From: Polydactylus sextarius
Lineage: Eukaryota; Chordata; Actinopteri; Polynemidae
Direction: 5' to 3'
Length of the DNA stretch: 64,000 nt
Assembly (NCBI GenBank): GCA_016801845.1
Contig: CM028916.1
Span: 15,307,514 to 15,371,513 of the forward strand
A program made the translations under genes and the position numbers. A model generated the notes under the pieces. The model was not told where the DNA came from, did not search any database, and was given only the letters and a program-made list of their open reading frames with translations. Position 1 is the stretch's first letter, and each line of letters opens with the position of its first letter. Shown piece after piece: positions 15,003 through 25,799 of the stretch.

Positions 15003-15736
15003 TCTTGACGTTTTCATTAGGCTACGGTCTCACTGAGCTGCCGGCACGGACGTAGACTCATCTTTTAAACCCCCAAATGATTAAAATTGCTCAGCTGAAA
15101 CAAAGGAAACGGCATGTGGTTAAAGTTATTGCCAGCTGATTTAAGAGGATGGTGGGTTCTGACACCACAGGGTTTAAAGTGGGAGAAAAGTGCTGATCCT
15201 TCCTCCTCCGTGTCACTGTCTGGCCCCCAGCCTCAGGAATGCCACAGGACAGGAAGGGAGGAGAGGGAAACAGGAAATAGTTTTGTTTCCTCGCTGTTCT
15301 TCAGAATGGATCTTTTTTTGTAGTCCTGTGTGGGCTTTGGTTTGATAAAAGGAAACTGTATATTAAAATTTGACACTTAGGGAAAAGGGGGTATAATGAC
15401 CCAATTTTCCTTCTCCTACATCAAGGTCGAATAAATGTGAGCTCTCCAGTTAGAGTTACACAAAAACATAATTACTGTACGTAAATTGAGTTAAATCAAG
15501 GCAGATTAAAATAGAATAATAATATATTCCCATGGGAACTGACACAGTAATGTTGTAGTGAATTAAACTTAACAATTCACTATTGTTCACACGTAGGTCA
15601 AGTTACAACTAAAAATCTCAAAGGATCAAAGGAGCTTCTAATGTGGTTTAAGTTCCTAACAAAGGAGGTGATCTCTCCAAAGCAAAAAGTGATCTCTTTA
15701 AAATGCATACTGCAGTATTGGTTCAAGATAATCTAC

Positions 15737-15740
<4 letters not shown>

Positions 15741-15790
<50 letters not shown>
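15741..15790 (+). repeat. (GT)25 microsatellite
   Basis: A perfect 50-bp GT tract in the bcl2 intron, about 1.3 kb before the final exon. Confidence 0.95.
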
Positions 15791-15793
<3 letters not shown>

Positions 15794-16324
15794 GGGTGGG
15801 GAGAAAGGGGGGGGCTTAGCTCCGTGGACTTCCTGTCCAGCTGTTCCTGCTGTCACTGCTTAGGAGCAGATGTCTGTATTTCCTCATCTAAGACACATAT
15901 CCTTGGTATTTTCTTAGCAGGCCTCGTGGACACTCATACATTCTCAATTTGCGACAGACCTCTTTTATAAAAGGCCTGTTAGCAGCAGAAAGTAGAGGGT
16001 TAATGCTGCTCAGAGGGTCTGAGGGACATTAATATATTTATGCTTGAGTGCTGCAGTGCTCATCCACGTGCAAAAAAAGAAAAAAAAAAAAAAAAAAGAA
16101 AAAAAAAATCCTGTTGATACGCAGTTTCAATTGGGTTCTTTTGGTGATTCCTCGTGTTTGTTTTGAGCATGTGTTTCTAGGTGTATTGTGTCCCAGTGTA
16201 CAGGGGTGTGTGCGAGTAGGAGGCTGTGAAAGCCAATAAACGGTAATGGATAATCTTGCTTGCAGCATGGGTGTAATAACACAATATCTCCGCCCATGTT
16301 TAGTGGCAACTGAAGGGATTTAAA

Positions 16325-16420
16325 TCTTAAAGGGTCAGTTCAATCAAATTAGGAAAACAAACAAACAAATAGATTTTGTTACTTGCCTCTGCTGGCATGT
16401 AGTGTGGTATGCATGAGGTA
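16325..16420 (+). repeat. Degraded dispersed repeat, end segment
   Basis: It begins CTTAAAGGGTCAGTTCAATC and continues AAATTAGGAAAA, matching the - strand segment ending near 4803 at about 24 of 31 positions. The following TTTGTTACTTGCCTCTGCTG stretch resembles widespread spiny-rayed fish repeats as I remember them. The right-hand boundary is not resolved. Confidence 0.35.
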
Positions 16421-17102
16421 TTTGTATATCCATGCCAATAAAATGGAGGCGAACAGGCTGTACAGGCCTGACTTTAAACACTTTTTTAATTACAAATCAG
16501 TCACTGTAAAAAACACAGAGGTGTCTGTCTTGTTTTCAGATGGTATCAAGGTGGAGTATGTGAAATTACTTTTGTGTATTTCTCAGAACAAAACAAATGA
16601 TGAATTTGAACTAAGAAAATGTATTGTTCATTTACTCAAAGCCAGATGCTGTATATGTCATTTCTTTGAGCCACAGAGCTCCATTGTTGTCCAATGACAA
16701 TGAGCCACACATTTACACTGGATGACATATTCCTCTGTTATGATGAATAGTGGCCACTGTAGTTTATTTTTGATACAGTCTCACTGTAAATACTCAGCAG
16801 AGTGCCAAATGTATGTTAATCCGCAGAAGAAAATTGTCCATGACAAATGTATTAGTTAGTCATGTTTAGTAATATCTGCTAAAAACTCCAGTGGTTAGAT
16901 ATTGTAGAAACTTGCTGAGCTGATATATTTGTGAACATATTTCAATCAACCACACACTGCTTTATTGTGTGATATCCTTATCTGTTGTGGTGTTATCTGG
17001 TAGGCCACATCTATCAGATAACGAAATAGATAGAAGAACACAAACATAGGTACCACATCTTCTTTGACATCCTGTTTAACTGTGTTTCTCTCTATTTCCC
17101 AG

Positions 17103-17240
17103 GATGCCTTTGTGGAGCTGTATGACAGACAGAGGGAGTCCGTTTTCAGTTGCTCCTGGCCCTCCATCAAGACCGTCTTTGGCCTGGCTGCGCTCGGAGC
17201 AGCAAGCCTCACCATCGGAGCGTACCTGACGCAGAAGTGA
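17103..17240 (+). CDS. bcl2: Bcl-2, final coding exon (partial gene)
   Basis: This exon encodes the last 45 residues of the anti-apoptotic protein Bcl-2. Bcl-2 sits in the outer mitochondrial, ER and nuclear envelope membranes and sequesters BH3-only proteins, Bax and Bak. The exon follows a CCCAG acceptor in phase 0 and starts DAFVELYDRQ, matching DAFVELYG of human BCL2 at the conserved intron position. Next comes a SWPSIKT segment, then a hydrophobic stretch of about 20 residues (VFGLAALGAASLTIGAYL) and a short polar end TQK before TGA at 17238-17240. This is the tail-anchor helix; human BCL2 ends AYLGHK. The BH4, BH3, BH1 and most BH2 coding sequence lies upstream of the window. The SWxSxKT and GAYLxxK pattern favours bcl2 over bcl2l1 (Bcl-xL). 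Which teleost duplicate this is cannot be told here. Confidence 0.9.
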   Translation, partial: DAFVELYDRQRESVFSCSWPSIKTVFGLAALGAASLTIGAYLTQK

Positions 17241-17755
17241 ACGAGCTCAACATACTCCTTGTTTTTTTTTTTTCCTCGTGCCTCTGCTTTTTCCTTTAAA
17301 AAAAAAAAAAAAAACTAAAAAAAAAAAAAAAAAAAAAACAAACGCTCCTGACCCCTCAGAGACAACCTTCAGACTCTTCTAAGTCTGGCTCTCTTCAAAG
17401 ACTTCTCTCACAAAACTCCCTCGTCCTCGCCCCTCCATGTCAAAACAGACACAAATCAAAACAACTGAAAGAACCAGATGCACAGCCCATACAGAGCAAA
17501 GGACGTCTTGGAAAAAGAGACAGCTTAGATGTAATCACACTAAGCTGACTGCAAGTGAGGAGAAAGGAGGGATCGGTGGTATGCATCTACCTTTTTTCTG
17601 CCTGCTTCCGTACTAGTTATAGCATGAACGTTGAGTGTTAGTGTAGATGTTGCATGTGTCAGAGCTCACGCGAGACCTTTATTTGAAAGCCTTGATGATG
17701 GGGGTGCAAGGAAAGCGTTGATAATGATCCCCGCCTCCCCCACCCCTCCCCTCCT

Positions 17756-17756
<1 letters not shown>

Positions 17757-17798
<42 letters not shown>
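17757..17798 (+). repeat. (CA)21 microsatellite in bcl2 3' UTR
   Basis: A perfect dinucleotide tract of about 42 bp lies some 515 bases after the bcl2 stop codon, preceded by a C-rich stretch. It would be transcribed as CA repeats in the mRNA. Confidence 0.95.
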
Positions 17799-17799
<1 letters not shown>

Positions 17800-20032
17800 C
17801 CAGAGAAGAATCGGTTGCAGACCCACTCGGGCTTGTTAGGGTGAAGAACCCCGTTTGAACTGTGTGGACTCCAGTTACCCCCCGACCACCCCCCCGCAGC
17901 CGTCTTTCAAAGGACTTCCTCTGCAGAACAGCTGCTCAGAATGTATAATGGAAACAGCTTGCTAGGACCAGCACGGTGTGAGTGTGTGTGCTGCTTTCAC
18001 TCCTCAGACAGCTCCAGTGAACTCTGAACACACAGCACCATTATACTTTATCCGGCTTTTAATAGAGGATGGGTCAGTGGAGGACTGAGCTCAGCTTTTG
18101 GAAAGTTTTTGGAAAGTTTCTTGATTGCAGTTTCTATGTTGATTTGAATTTTTTTGCAACAGAGAGAGAGTCAAAGAAAGTTTTTTTTTTTTTTTTTTAA
18201 GGTGTGAAAAACACACCGGAGAAGCCTGTTGTTGCAGAAAAGTGTCATATGCTGATGAATATACAGAGAAAGTGATGAGCACAGCAGAAAAGAGTGAGCT
18301 AGAGGTAAAATAAACATTGCGTTTTGCATCTTAAGGAGCGAGTCGGCCCCTGCAACATAAACGGACAACATTTTAAGCATTCCTCAAACGAAATGATATG
18401 ACAGAATCCGCTCCTCTGCTAGATTATTCCCCCTCAAAACTCAAAAAATAAAATAAATAAAATAACAACCAAACTCTCCTTACTGTCAGCACTGAGCAAC
18501 TCTAAAAGCTATCAGCTCTTTTCTATTTTCTACCTCTGTTGCAGTTTTCTTACTCCTCACTCGGGCCGTCCGGGCTCACTGTAGGGTCGTAGGGCTGACC
18601 CCGTTGTCCTCCAGCTGCAGAGGCCCCATGTAGGAACTCTGTCAAGCTGCAATCCACTCCGACAAAGACGGCCGGTCGACGTGGACTAAGAGAAAACCTC
18701 GCTCTCGGTCACAGACGGCTGAGCAGAACGCAGCGGAAGCAGGGTTTCAGTTTAGCTCTTAAACCAGTGTGTCCCGTGTGCTGGAACCTGAGATGTCCCT
18801 TCTCTCCAGGCCACACACAAATGCATCCAGTCATTGATTTGTTCCTTTCAGCCTGTTTTTTTATTGATGTTTGTCTTGTGTTACAGTCTGACAGAAAATT
18901 TGGAAAGGCTCACACATGCTCCAAAAAATGTTTTTTTTTTTTTTTTTTTTTTTTTAATTGTACACAGTCTTTATCAAGTTGCTTATGGAAAAGTGATTTT
19001 TGTTTCCTTTTAATTAAAAGCCTTCAGCTTCTTTGTTGCATGGATGAAAGATACTGTCTTCACACATTAAATATTATATGTAACCGTATTTATAACAGAA
19101 TAGGTTAGAAGATAACAGATAACAACAAAGTTGTGTTTTTCTATTTATTGAGAGGTACCAGATCACAGATTTTTAACAGGTAAAATCAAGTTGTTTTTCA
19201 CTTTTTTTTTCTTCTATTCTATGGAATCACACTGTAACCACATTATTTCCTGGCTGCTATGATAACAAGAAAAAAAAAATGTTTAAAAAAGTGAATCTCT
19301 GTGTCGTATTAATATTGGCTTAAAGCTGCTATACTGTCGATTTTTAACTTTTCTTACAGCTTAAACTGCCACAAATTAACAGTATAGTTCTAGAGAGCTG
19401 GAAACCAAAGTTAACTTGTATTAATCTTTAATTTAAAAAAAAACAAACAAACAAACAAACAAAAAAAAAAAAAAAAAAAAAAGAAAGAAAGAAAAAAATT
19501 GTAGCTAAATGAGAATACATGTTGCTTCACCTCAGTCAGATGGGGTTTTTGTGATCTCCCTGTGGAGAGTTTGTCTAGTGTTACTGTACTATATCAGCTT
19601 AACTTTTGTCAACTTTGTGCTCCGATGATAACTTAGTTGTAAAATGTTGACCTGCCAGACTTCAACCTTTTCTCAGTTATCACTAAAAAAAAACAAAAAA
19701 CAAAACAAAAAGACGAAAAAGAAGAAAAAAACAAACAAACAAACAAAACCCTCAGAACCATCATTCTCATTACATCAGCTCACTGTGCTGTGAGCTCACA
19801 TATTTCAGTGTAAAGAGGAACGAGGGTGATTTATTAGCAGGAATAGGAACAATTTAACAGCAATATACTGTAATTTTTATATTCTCTGTGCATATATGAA
19901 TGTAAGCACTATGGTTGCTGTACTGTTTTATGTCTATAATCGCAAAAAACCTGTAGCACTTAAGAAAAGTGAATTGTGTTTCTGTTGTTTACTGCTATAT
20001 CCATGATAAGCTAGAAGGATCATATTGTTCCT

Positions 20033-20038
20033 AATAAA
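20033..20038 (+). terminator. bcl2: bcl2 polyadenylation signal AATAAA
   Basis: A canonical AATAAA is followed within about 20-40 bases by a GT-rich stretch (TTCATGTTGTGTCTGCTT), the usual downstream element. Cleavage is therefore expected at about 20050-20060. It is the best-formed + strand signal after the bcl2 stop. Confidence 0.65.
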
Positions 20039-20055
20039 CAGACTTCTCTGTAGCT

Positions 20056-20590
20056 GCAGTCCAAGTTCATGTTGTGTCTGCTTATTTTTTATTTATTTTA
20101 TTCCTTATCAATTCTCAGTTTCATCTCCGCGTATGTCTGTCGAGACAGAAAGAGAATAAGAGATGTTTAGGTGGAGAGGAGTGTATCAGCGCAGCTCTTT
20201 TGATTATCTGTTATCAATCCGTAGCCGTGAACTGTAAATGTTGAGCCCTGCTTGTGTCAACGTTACAGTCTCCTTGTGAAGGACTGTGTGTAGAAGCAGC
20301 AGCAGCCGCACCCCATCAGACATCAAAGCTGTCCCCAAACACTGCAGTTGTCAGCCTCCCTCCTTTGCTCCATACTGCTGCTAAACACGAGTGCAAAAAC
20401 CCAAATGCCCTGCGGCCAGGTTTTTTTTTAACACCCCCTGCCTCTGTTCTGATCACACTTGTCTTCAAAGGCTACGGCGCTCTGCCTGCTCGGTGGAATT
20501 TGAGAAAAGCATGATGCAGTAAAACTAATGTTGAAAGAGTTGAGTGGGTTTGAGAAAATGAGGGGAGAGGAGTGAAGGAAGGAAAGTGCT

Positions 20591-20639
<49 letters not shown>

Positions 20640-22469
20640 GTATGGATATATCCCTGAGGAGACCAACAGCGGAGGGAAGTTCATTTGGGCCGGAGCCCCA
20701 TGCAATCCAGGCTCTCTCCCCCACTCGCTATGCATATAAAATGCATGACACGGTCTGAAGAGGAATTTTAAATCAAGCCCAAGACTTTCAAAAGAGAGTC
20801 CAGTGTGGGTGTGGACGGTGAATGTGTGTGTAAAGAAAGAAAGAAAGATTGGCAGTGAGAAGAGGAATAGGAGGAGGAGGAGGAGGAAGAGGAGGGGGGT
20901 AGATATCGAAGCCCTCCTGCCTTTTCTGCTTTAGGGCTACAAGGTGTAGGGGAGGCTTTCCCAGTGCTGGGTATCACAGGGGAGATTGGGAGATCAAAGC
21001 AGATTGTCTGGAGTAAGTCTGGTCCAGTTTTATCCCTCATTTGGAAGTCCATCAGATCCACTCTACAGCATCTTTGCCTCGATGAGAAGCAACCCTCACC
21101 ACATTAAAAACTTCCTGCTGAAAGACAGTAATTTCCTCCTCGGAAGTCATCCGTCTCTTATTGGAATTCAAATATTCAATGAGAAAGATGATGTTACTTA
21201 TTACACCAACATGGGATTCAACTGCAGGAAACTGGATCTGCTGTAAATAGCTGTGGATACAGCCTGAACTGTGTGCTACAGTGTCACCTTGTGGCTGATA
21301 TACATATGTTCCACACAAGATAAATGCAGCATGAGTCAGTCAAGCCCCCCTAGTCTGTTGAAGATTCTGCAAATTTCCTGTTCAGCTACAGGATATGGCA
21401 GCTGATTTCACCAAGCAGATCATCTTCACATTTAGGCGGATGAACTATCAGCTGCTGCTTCACTCATCTGAAATAAATACCAGCCTTTTCCCAGCACACT
21501 CTGGCACATGGTTTGCCGATCCCTGCTCAAAAATATCCTCAGGGCAGCATGCCACGAAGAGAAAAGGGCTCCGGGGCTGAAAGCTCAACAATGTTCAGCT
21601 TCGGTTATGACTTGCTCGGCCATCTGCAGCTGGGGAAACATTTGCTCCAATAGAAATGTTTTTAAAAACTGTTGCAAGACAAGCGTCTAAATCTCACATC
21701 ATATGGTCACCAGCAAGAGAAACAGAGACAGAGGGAGAGCATGGATGGAGAGCGTGTGGTGCAAATACCAACTACAAATCACATCTGTGATCAAGTGAGC
21801 ATCAAACACACAGAGACCTTTTGTTCAAAGCTCTAAAAAGTAAAATAAAACTCTTTCATGTTTAATACAAACTGACATTCAGGGCACACACACACACACA
21901 CACAATATGAGTTTCAGCTCAGTTATATGGAGATGCTTTTTAAGGCTTTTTAGCTAAACAGTATATGTGAAATAAAATGTAAAATTAGGAAACTATTGCA
22001 GCACTGTTGCTGAACACTTACAGCAGCATCATTAAAATAGTTGTGCGTTAAAGAGGTTGAGTCACTGTGTGTTACACCAACAGAGTAAGAGCTTAATATC
22101 AACATTATGTAGTAAGATTACACATTACCCTTGTGATGTACACATCGTAATATTACAGATAACTCTTATTTTCTTTATTCATTATTTTACTTGATATTTT
22201 TGTGATTGTTTGGTTGATTTAATGTCTAAAGAACAAAATAGATGTTTGTACACGTCTTGTTTTTATCTGATCAAAAGCCCCAAATCCCCCAAAATATAAA
22301 AATCTCCACAATTTCAGCATCATAATGTGCTGATTTCATATGCCAAGAGTGAACTACAGTAAAACACCATCGTAATAATGCCAAGAGGTGGCACTGTCAG
22401 AGCTCTGTGTGTCTAGTTGCATGATGAAGAAACATTAAGAACACTGCTTTAAAGTACATTCAGTGTCTG
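20056..22469. other. Intergenic region between convergent bcl2 and prkag2
   Basis: No supported gene. It contains a (GT)n microsatellite (20592-20637), a purine-rich GGA tract (20868-20900) and small CA runs (21889-21904). The longest open frames (for example 20986-21246) have no recognisable domain, splice context or complexity pattern and look random. Confidence 0.6.
20592..20637 (+). repeat. (GT)n microsatellite
   Basis: A perfect 46-bp GT tract in the bcl2-prkag2 intergenic region. Confidence 0.95.
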
Positions 22470-22475
22470 TTTATT
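22470..22475 (-). terminator. prkag2: Candidate prkag2 poly(A) signal
   Basis: On the - strand this reads AATAAA within AGAAAAATAAACAGACACTG. It is one of several candidates (another at 22174-22179), so the true 3' end of prkag2 is uncertain. Use of this site implies a 3' UTR of about 3.2 kb. Confidence 0.35.
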
Positions 22476-23701
22476 TTTCTGCAGCCAGAAAAATAGAAAA
22501 AAAAAAAAAAAAAGTAGAAGAACATTCATACTGCTGAAGTGTAGTTTCTCATGCTTGCACATTTACAGTACATGTTGATCAGATACAAAGTTTCTTTGAA
22601 CTGGACAATATTGCCACATCATATTTACAAAAATAACATTAAAACTGCAGTCTCTTTAAACATGTTGACACAATCATAAAAATAAAGCTTTCTGTGACAC
22701 GTTTCCCGAAAAAAACGAATCCTATTTACAATCAGAGATGGAGATGAGTCCTGTGGAGCGACAGCTGAGATAACGCAGTTGTTTTGCATGTTTGTGAGTA
22801 TCAGATTATCTGAAGCAAGAAAGACACTGAAAATAAATGTAAAAAAAAAAAAAAAAAAAAAGAAAGAAAAAAGTTATTTAAACACCTAAAAATATATCTT
22901 CGGTCTTGTCGTTACATTACAAATATGTATTTTTAAATTGTAATGACCCTTTATCACTATTGATGTGAACAGATTTGAGATTTACTTGCTCATTTTTTGC
23001 CATTAAATCGTTATTAACATAATTATATTTGCCTCCGACCACTGCATGACTGTGTCAAAAATCATTTAGTTTTTATTTAACAGAAATGATGACATGAGTT
23101 TGAATTTTAGCCACAGAAAACTGAATCAAACATAACACATATATATCTACTTTTTTTGTTTTGTTTTGAAAAAGAAGTAGAAGGTGCATTTTTCCAACTA
23201 CTTTAATATTACACATCAATATCATAACCGTTTCTTTTAAAAATTACAAATGATTACTGTGTCCTGACAATGAAAAAAAAAAAAATTCAAAGGACACAAA
23301 TACTGTCAGTTTTAAACTGGTGTGGGCGGGGGCAAAGAAAAGAAAAACCACCAATAAAGACGGGGGCATTCAGCGGTCCATATTGGCACTGGCAAACTTG
23401 TTTGTGTTTTTTTTGTTCAGTTATTTTTAAATGCCAACGGTTATAAAATGGCCACAATGCGGAGGAAGTGCAGTTTTACCAAACAATAAGTTGCCACTGT
23501 GAATTCCACCGTTTTATAGCAAATACTCAGGAGAAGATAACGAGGTGAAAACATTCATTCATTCAAATACTAAATGGGACTAAAATCAACCGATGACAGC
23601 AGCATGATCAGAACTATACACCCCAAAAACACTGACGCCTGAATTAATGACAACCTTCCGCAATGTCCCCACCTTTTCACCTTTTAACCATAATGCATCT
23701 G

Positions 23702-23732
<31 letters not shown>

Positions 23733-23774
23733 CATATATACAGTATTGTGTGTGTATTTGTGTGTGTGTGTGTG
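23702..23774 (+). repeat. (GT)n microsatellite, interrupted
   Basis: Two GT blocks separated by ATGCATATATACAGTATT, within the probable prkag2 3' UTR. Confidence 0.9.
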
Positions 23775-24653
23775 CATCAGTGTTAAAACAAACAAAACAA
23801 AAAATCAAAAATCAATCCTCAGTGCAGGGACTCCACTTCACTCAGCTGTCTCGCTCTTTGGTTTCCAGAGCCTCTACAGTGGATCAGGTGCAGGCGCCAC
23901 CGGGACCTTTCAGACTGGCTCCGCTCGCTCAGCCTCGCGTTCCCTTCATCAACTTTCAAACATATTTCATTCCCACAGCGTCTCCACTTATATTGACGCT
24001 TCCTCCCTCTCACCCAGTCAGGTTCTCCTCCTTACAGGCATCTGAGGAGAAGAGGAAAGAGAACGAGAGAGAGAGAGATCCAAAAATTATAGATAAACAT
24101 AATCTAGAATAGGCAAGAATACTCTTATTTGATCTAAATCTATTTAAAAAATCTATTTAAATGTTTTTTATCATAAATTATGCAAAATACAACCTCACCA
24201 ATGGCTTCATTTTTACCAAACTTCCCACTCTGCCTCAGGATGTGACTAGGAAAAACATCACCATTTTGGTGTTTGAAACCATGATGTGTCTATTAAGACA
24301 TTATACTCTACTGATTTATTAAACACACCATATCTCTGTGAGGATACAACCAGCAGAAATAACATCAATAAAAACAGGCGTATGCATAATTCTGACATCT
24401 TTTCATCTGGACAACATGTAGACTCGTCGATGTCTAAATGAAGATTCCTGCTTTTTTTTTTCAAAAACAAGATTTTTTTGAAAACATCTTTTTGAAGCTA
24501 TAATGATTGCCCCCGTTAGATTTTGCAGCAGACTGGTTAGTTTAATAAAACTGGAGGTTTTGGTAATGCAATATATATATAAATAAGCTGATCTAACTAG
24601 TCAGTCATGTAAAGTTTGTATTTAAAAAAAAAAAAAAAAACAGAGACGGTTAG

Positions 24654-24656
<3 letters not shown>

Positions 24657-24701
<45 letters not shown>
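24657..24701 (+). repeat. (GT)n microsatellite
   Basis: A perfect GT tract of about 45 bp within the probable prkag2 3' UTR. Confidence 0.95.
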
Positions 24702-24702
<1 letters not shown>

Positions 24703-25682
24703 TGTTTGGACACAAATATCTGTTGTTGAAGCTGTTATTTTCCATCACGCACATCAACATATAACATTCACAACAACCAAAATACGAGCAAAACTGAGCA
24801 GAATGTGACTGGTTTAGTCCATTCACGTTAAACGTCACAATGTGTATTTTGTGGTCTGGGTAACTTGTCATCCCACAGCAAAGAATCAATGTATGTGATG
24901 ATCTGCACCATCCTGAACCATTATGTTTTTGATTTCTCCAACCTCAAGTTACAACCCTGCTTCTTAAATGATGATCTGTATTTTTTCCACAAACTGCACC
25001 AACGTTTCCTTTCTTTCATTACTGATTTAACCTAAACATGGTGTTAAGTGCGGTGAAACAGTAATTGATGTAAAAAAAAAAAAAAAAAAAACAAAAACTA
25101 CCAAGATCAAAATTGATGCAGCAGAGGCAGAAATATCTTATTTTTTGTTTCCACATAGTTTTTATTTTGGCACTGACATCACCCAAAAATGCAATTAAAC
25201 AGGTGTCAGTTGGTGATTGGTGTGTGTTAGTGTAAAAAAAAAATCTTTACTCCTTCATTAATATGAAGGAAAACAGTTTCTCTCCATCTGTCTACCTGCC
25301 CAACGGTCCACACTAGTAATCTCTCATCATTCCTCTGAGCCAGAGTAAATTAAAAAACAACAATCATGTCAACTACTTCAGATGTATTTCACTACATTAG
25401 GTGGAGACAAAGCAGTGGTGTTTGGACAGCAGCATGTTTTCTGTCAGTGAGCTCTTGTCTTGACAAAGACTGACAGGCTCTTCATCCCGACACAGAAATC
25501 CACACAACACTGCTGCACACAGCGGCATCCAGCAGCACAAACAGGACATTGGGTGGGCATCATGCCTCCTTGCAGGCAGCCGCGAGCAAAACTGGTGCTT
25601 TTTTTTCCCTACCTGAGGCAGAAATAGAGGACGGGTGAGGGGAGAGAGCTCAGGGTCCAGGACAGAGGGGGGGGAGTTGGGG

Positions 25683-25799
25683 CTAGCAATGCTGAGCATC
25701 TATACCTGCAGGGCTGAGCACCAGGGCCTGGAGGATGTCTGACAGCGAGATGATGCCCTCGATGCTGGAGCACTCGTCCACCACCACCAACCGATGCAC
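25683..25799 (-). CDS. prkag2: prkag2 exon 15 (end of CBS4, stop)
   Basis: Residues about 477-514. VHRLVVVDE carries the conserved His-Arg pair, then IEGIISLSDILQALVLSPAG, then a short tail IDAQHC and TAG at 25683-25685. A GT follows CCTGCAG (GTATAG), at the place where the human gene splices to its last exon, so alternative splicing to a distal exon remains possible. Confidence 0.85.
   Translation of the reverse strand: MHRLVVVDECSSIEGIISLSDILQALVLSPAGIDAQHC

Larger units (their letters stand above)
1..17102 (+). other. bcl2: bcl2 last intron (3' part)
   Basis: About 17 kb precede the final bcl2 exon and contain no exon that I can support. In vertebrates the BCL2 coding region is split by one very large intron just before the codons for DAFVELY, which fits this stretch. 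It holds many microsatellites, homopolymer runs and degraded dispersed repeats (listed separately). The open frames in it are short, low-complexity or AT-rich and look random. The intron ends with a clear acceptor, a pyrimidine-rich tract and CCCAG, at 17102. Conserved enhancers cannot be judged from one sequence. Confidence 0.75.
17241..20055 (+). other. bcl2: bcl2 3' untranslated region
   Basis: About 2.8 kb run from the bcl2 stop to the first convincing poly(A) site. The stretch has A-rich tracts (17298-17339, 19439-19498, 18184-18200 as T), a (CA)n repeat (17757-17798) and AT-rich segments with ATTTA-type motifs such as 19142-19150. Mammalian BCL2 also has a multi-kilobase 3' UTR with AU-rich and CA-repeat control elements. 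The 3' end is placed from the signal at 20033-20038; earlier alternative sites are possible. Confidence 0.65.
22476..25682 (-). other. prkag2: Probable prkag2 3' UTR
   Basis: AT-rich sequence follows the prkag2 stop on the - strand and has no further supported exon. It contains GT/CA microsatellites (23702-23774, 24657-24701) and several A/T homopolymers. How much is transcribed depends on which poly(A) signal is used. An extra terminal exon, like the human one encoding a KQKETETE-type tail, was looked for and not recognised. Confidence 0.45.

Noticed and set aside
20986..21246. 86-codon open frame in the bcl2-prkag2 intergenic region
   Set aside because: No recognisable domain, no promoter or splice context, and length expected by chance.
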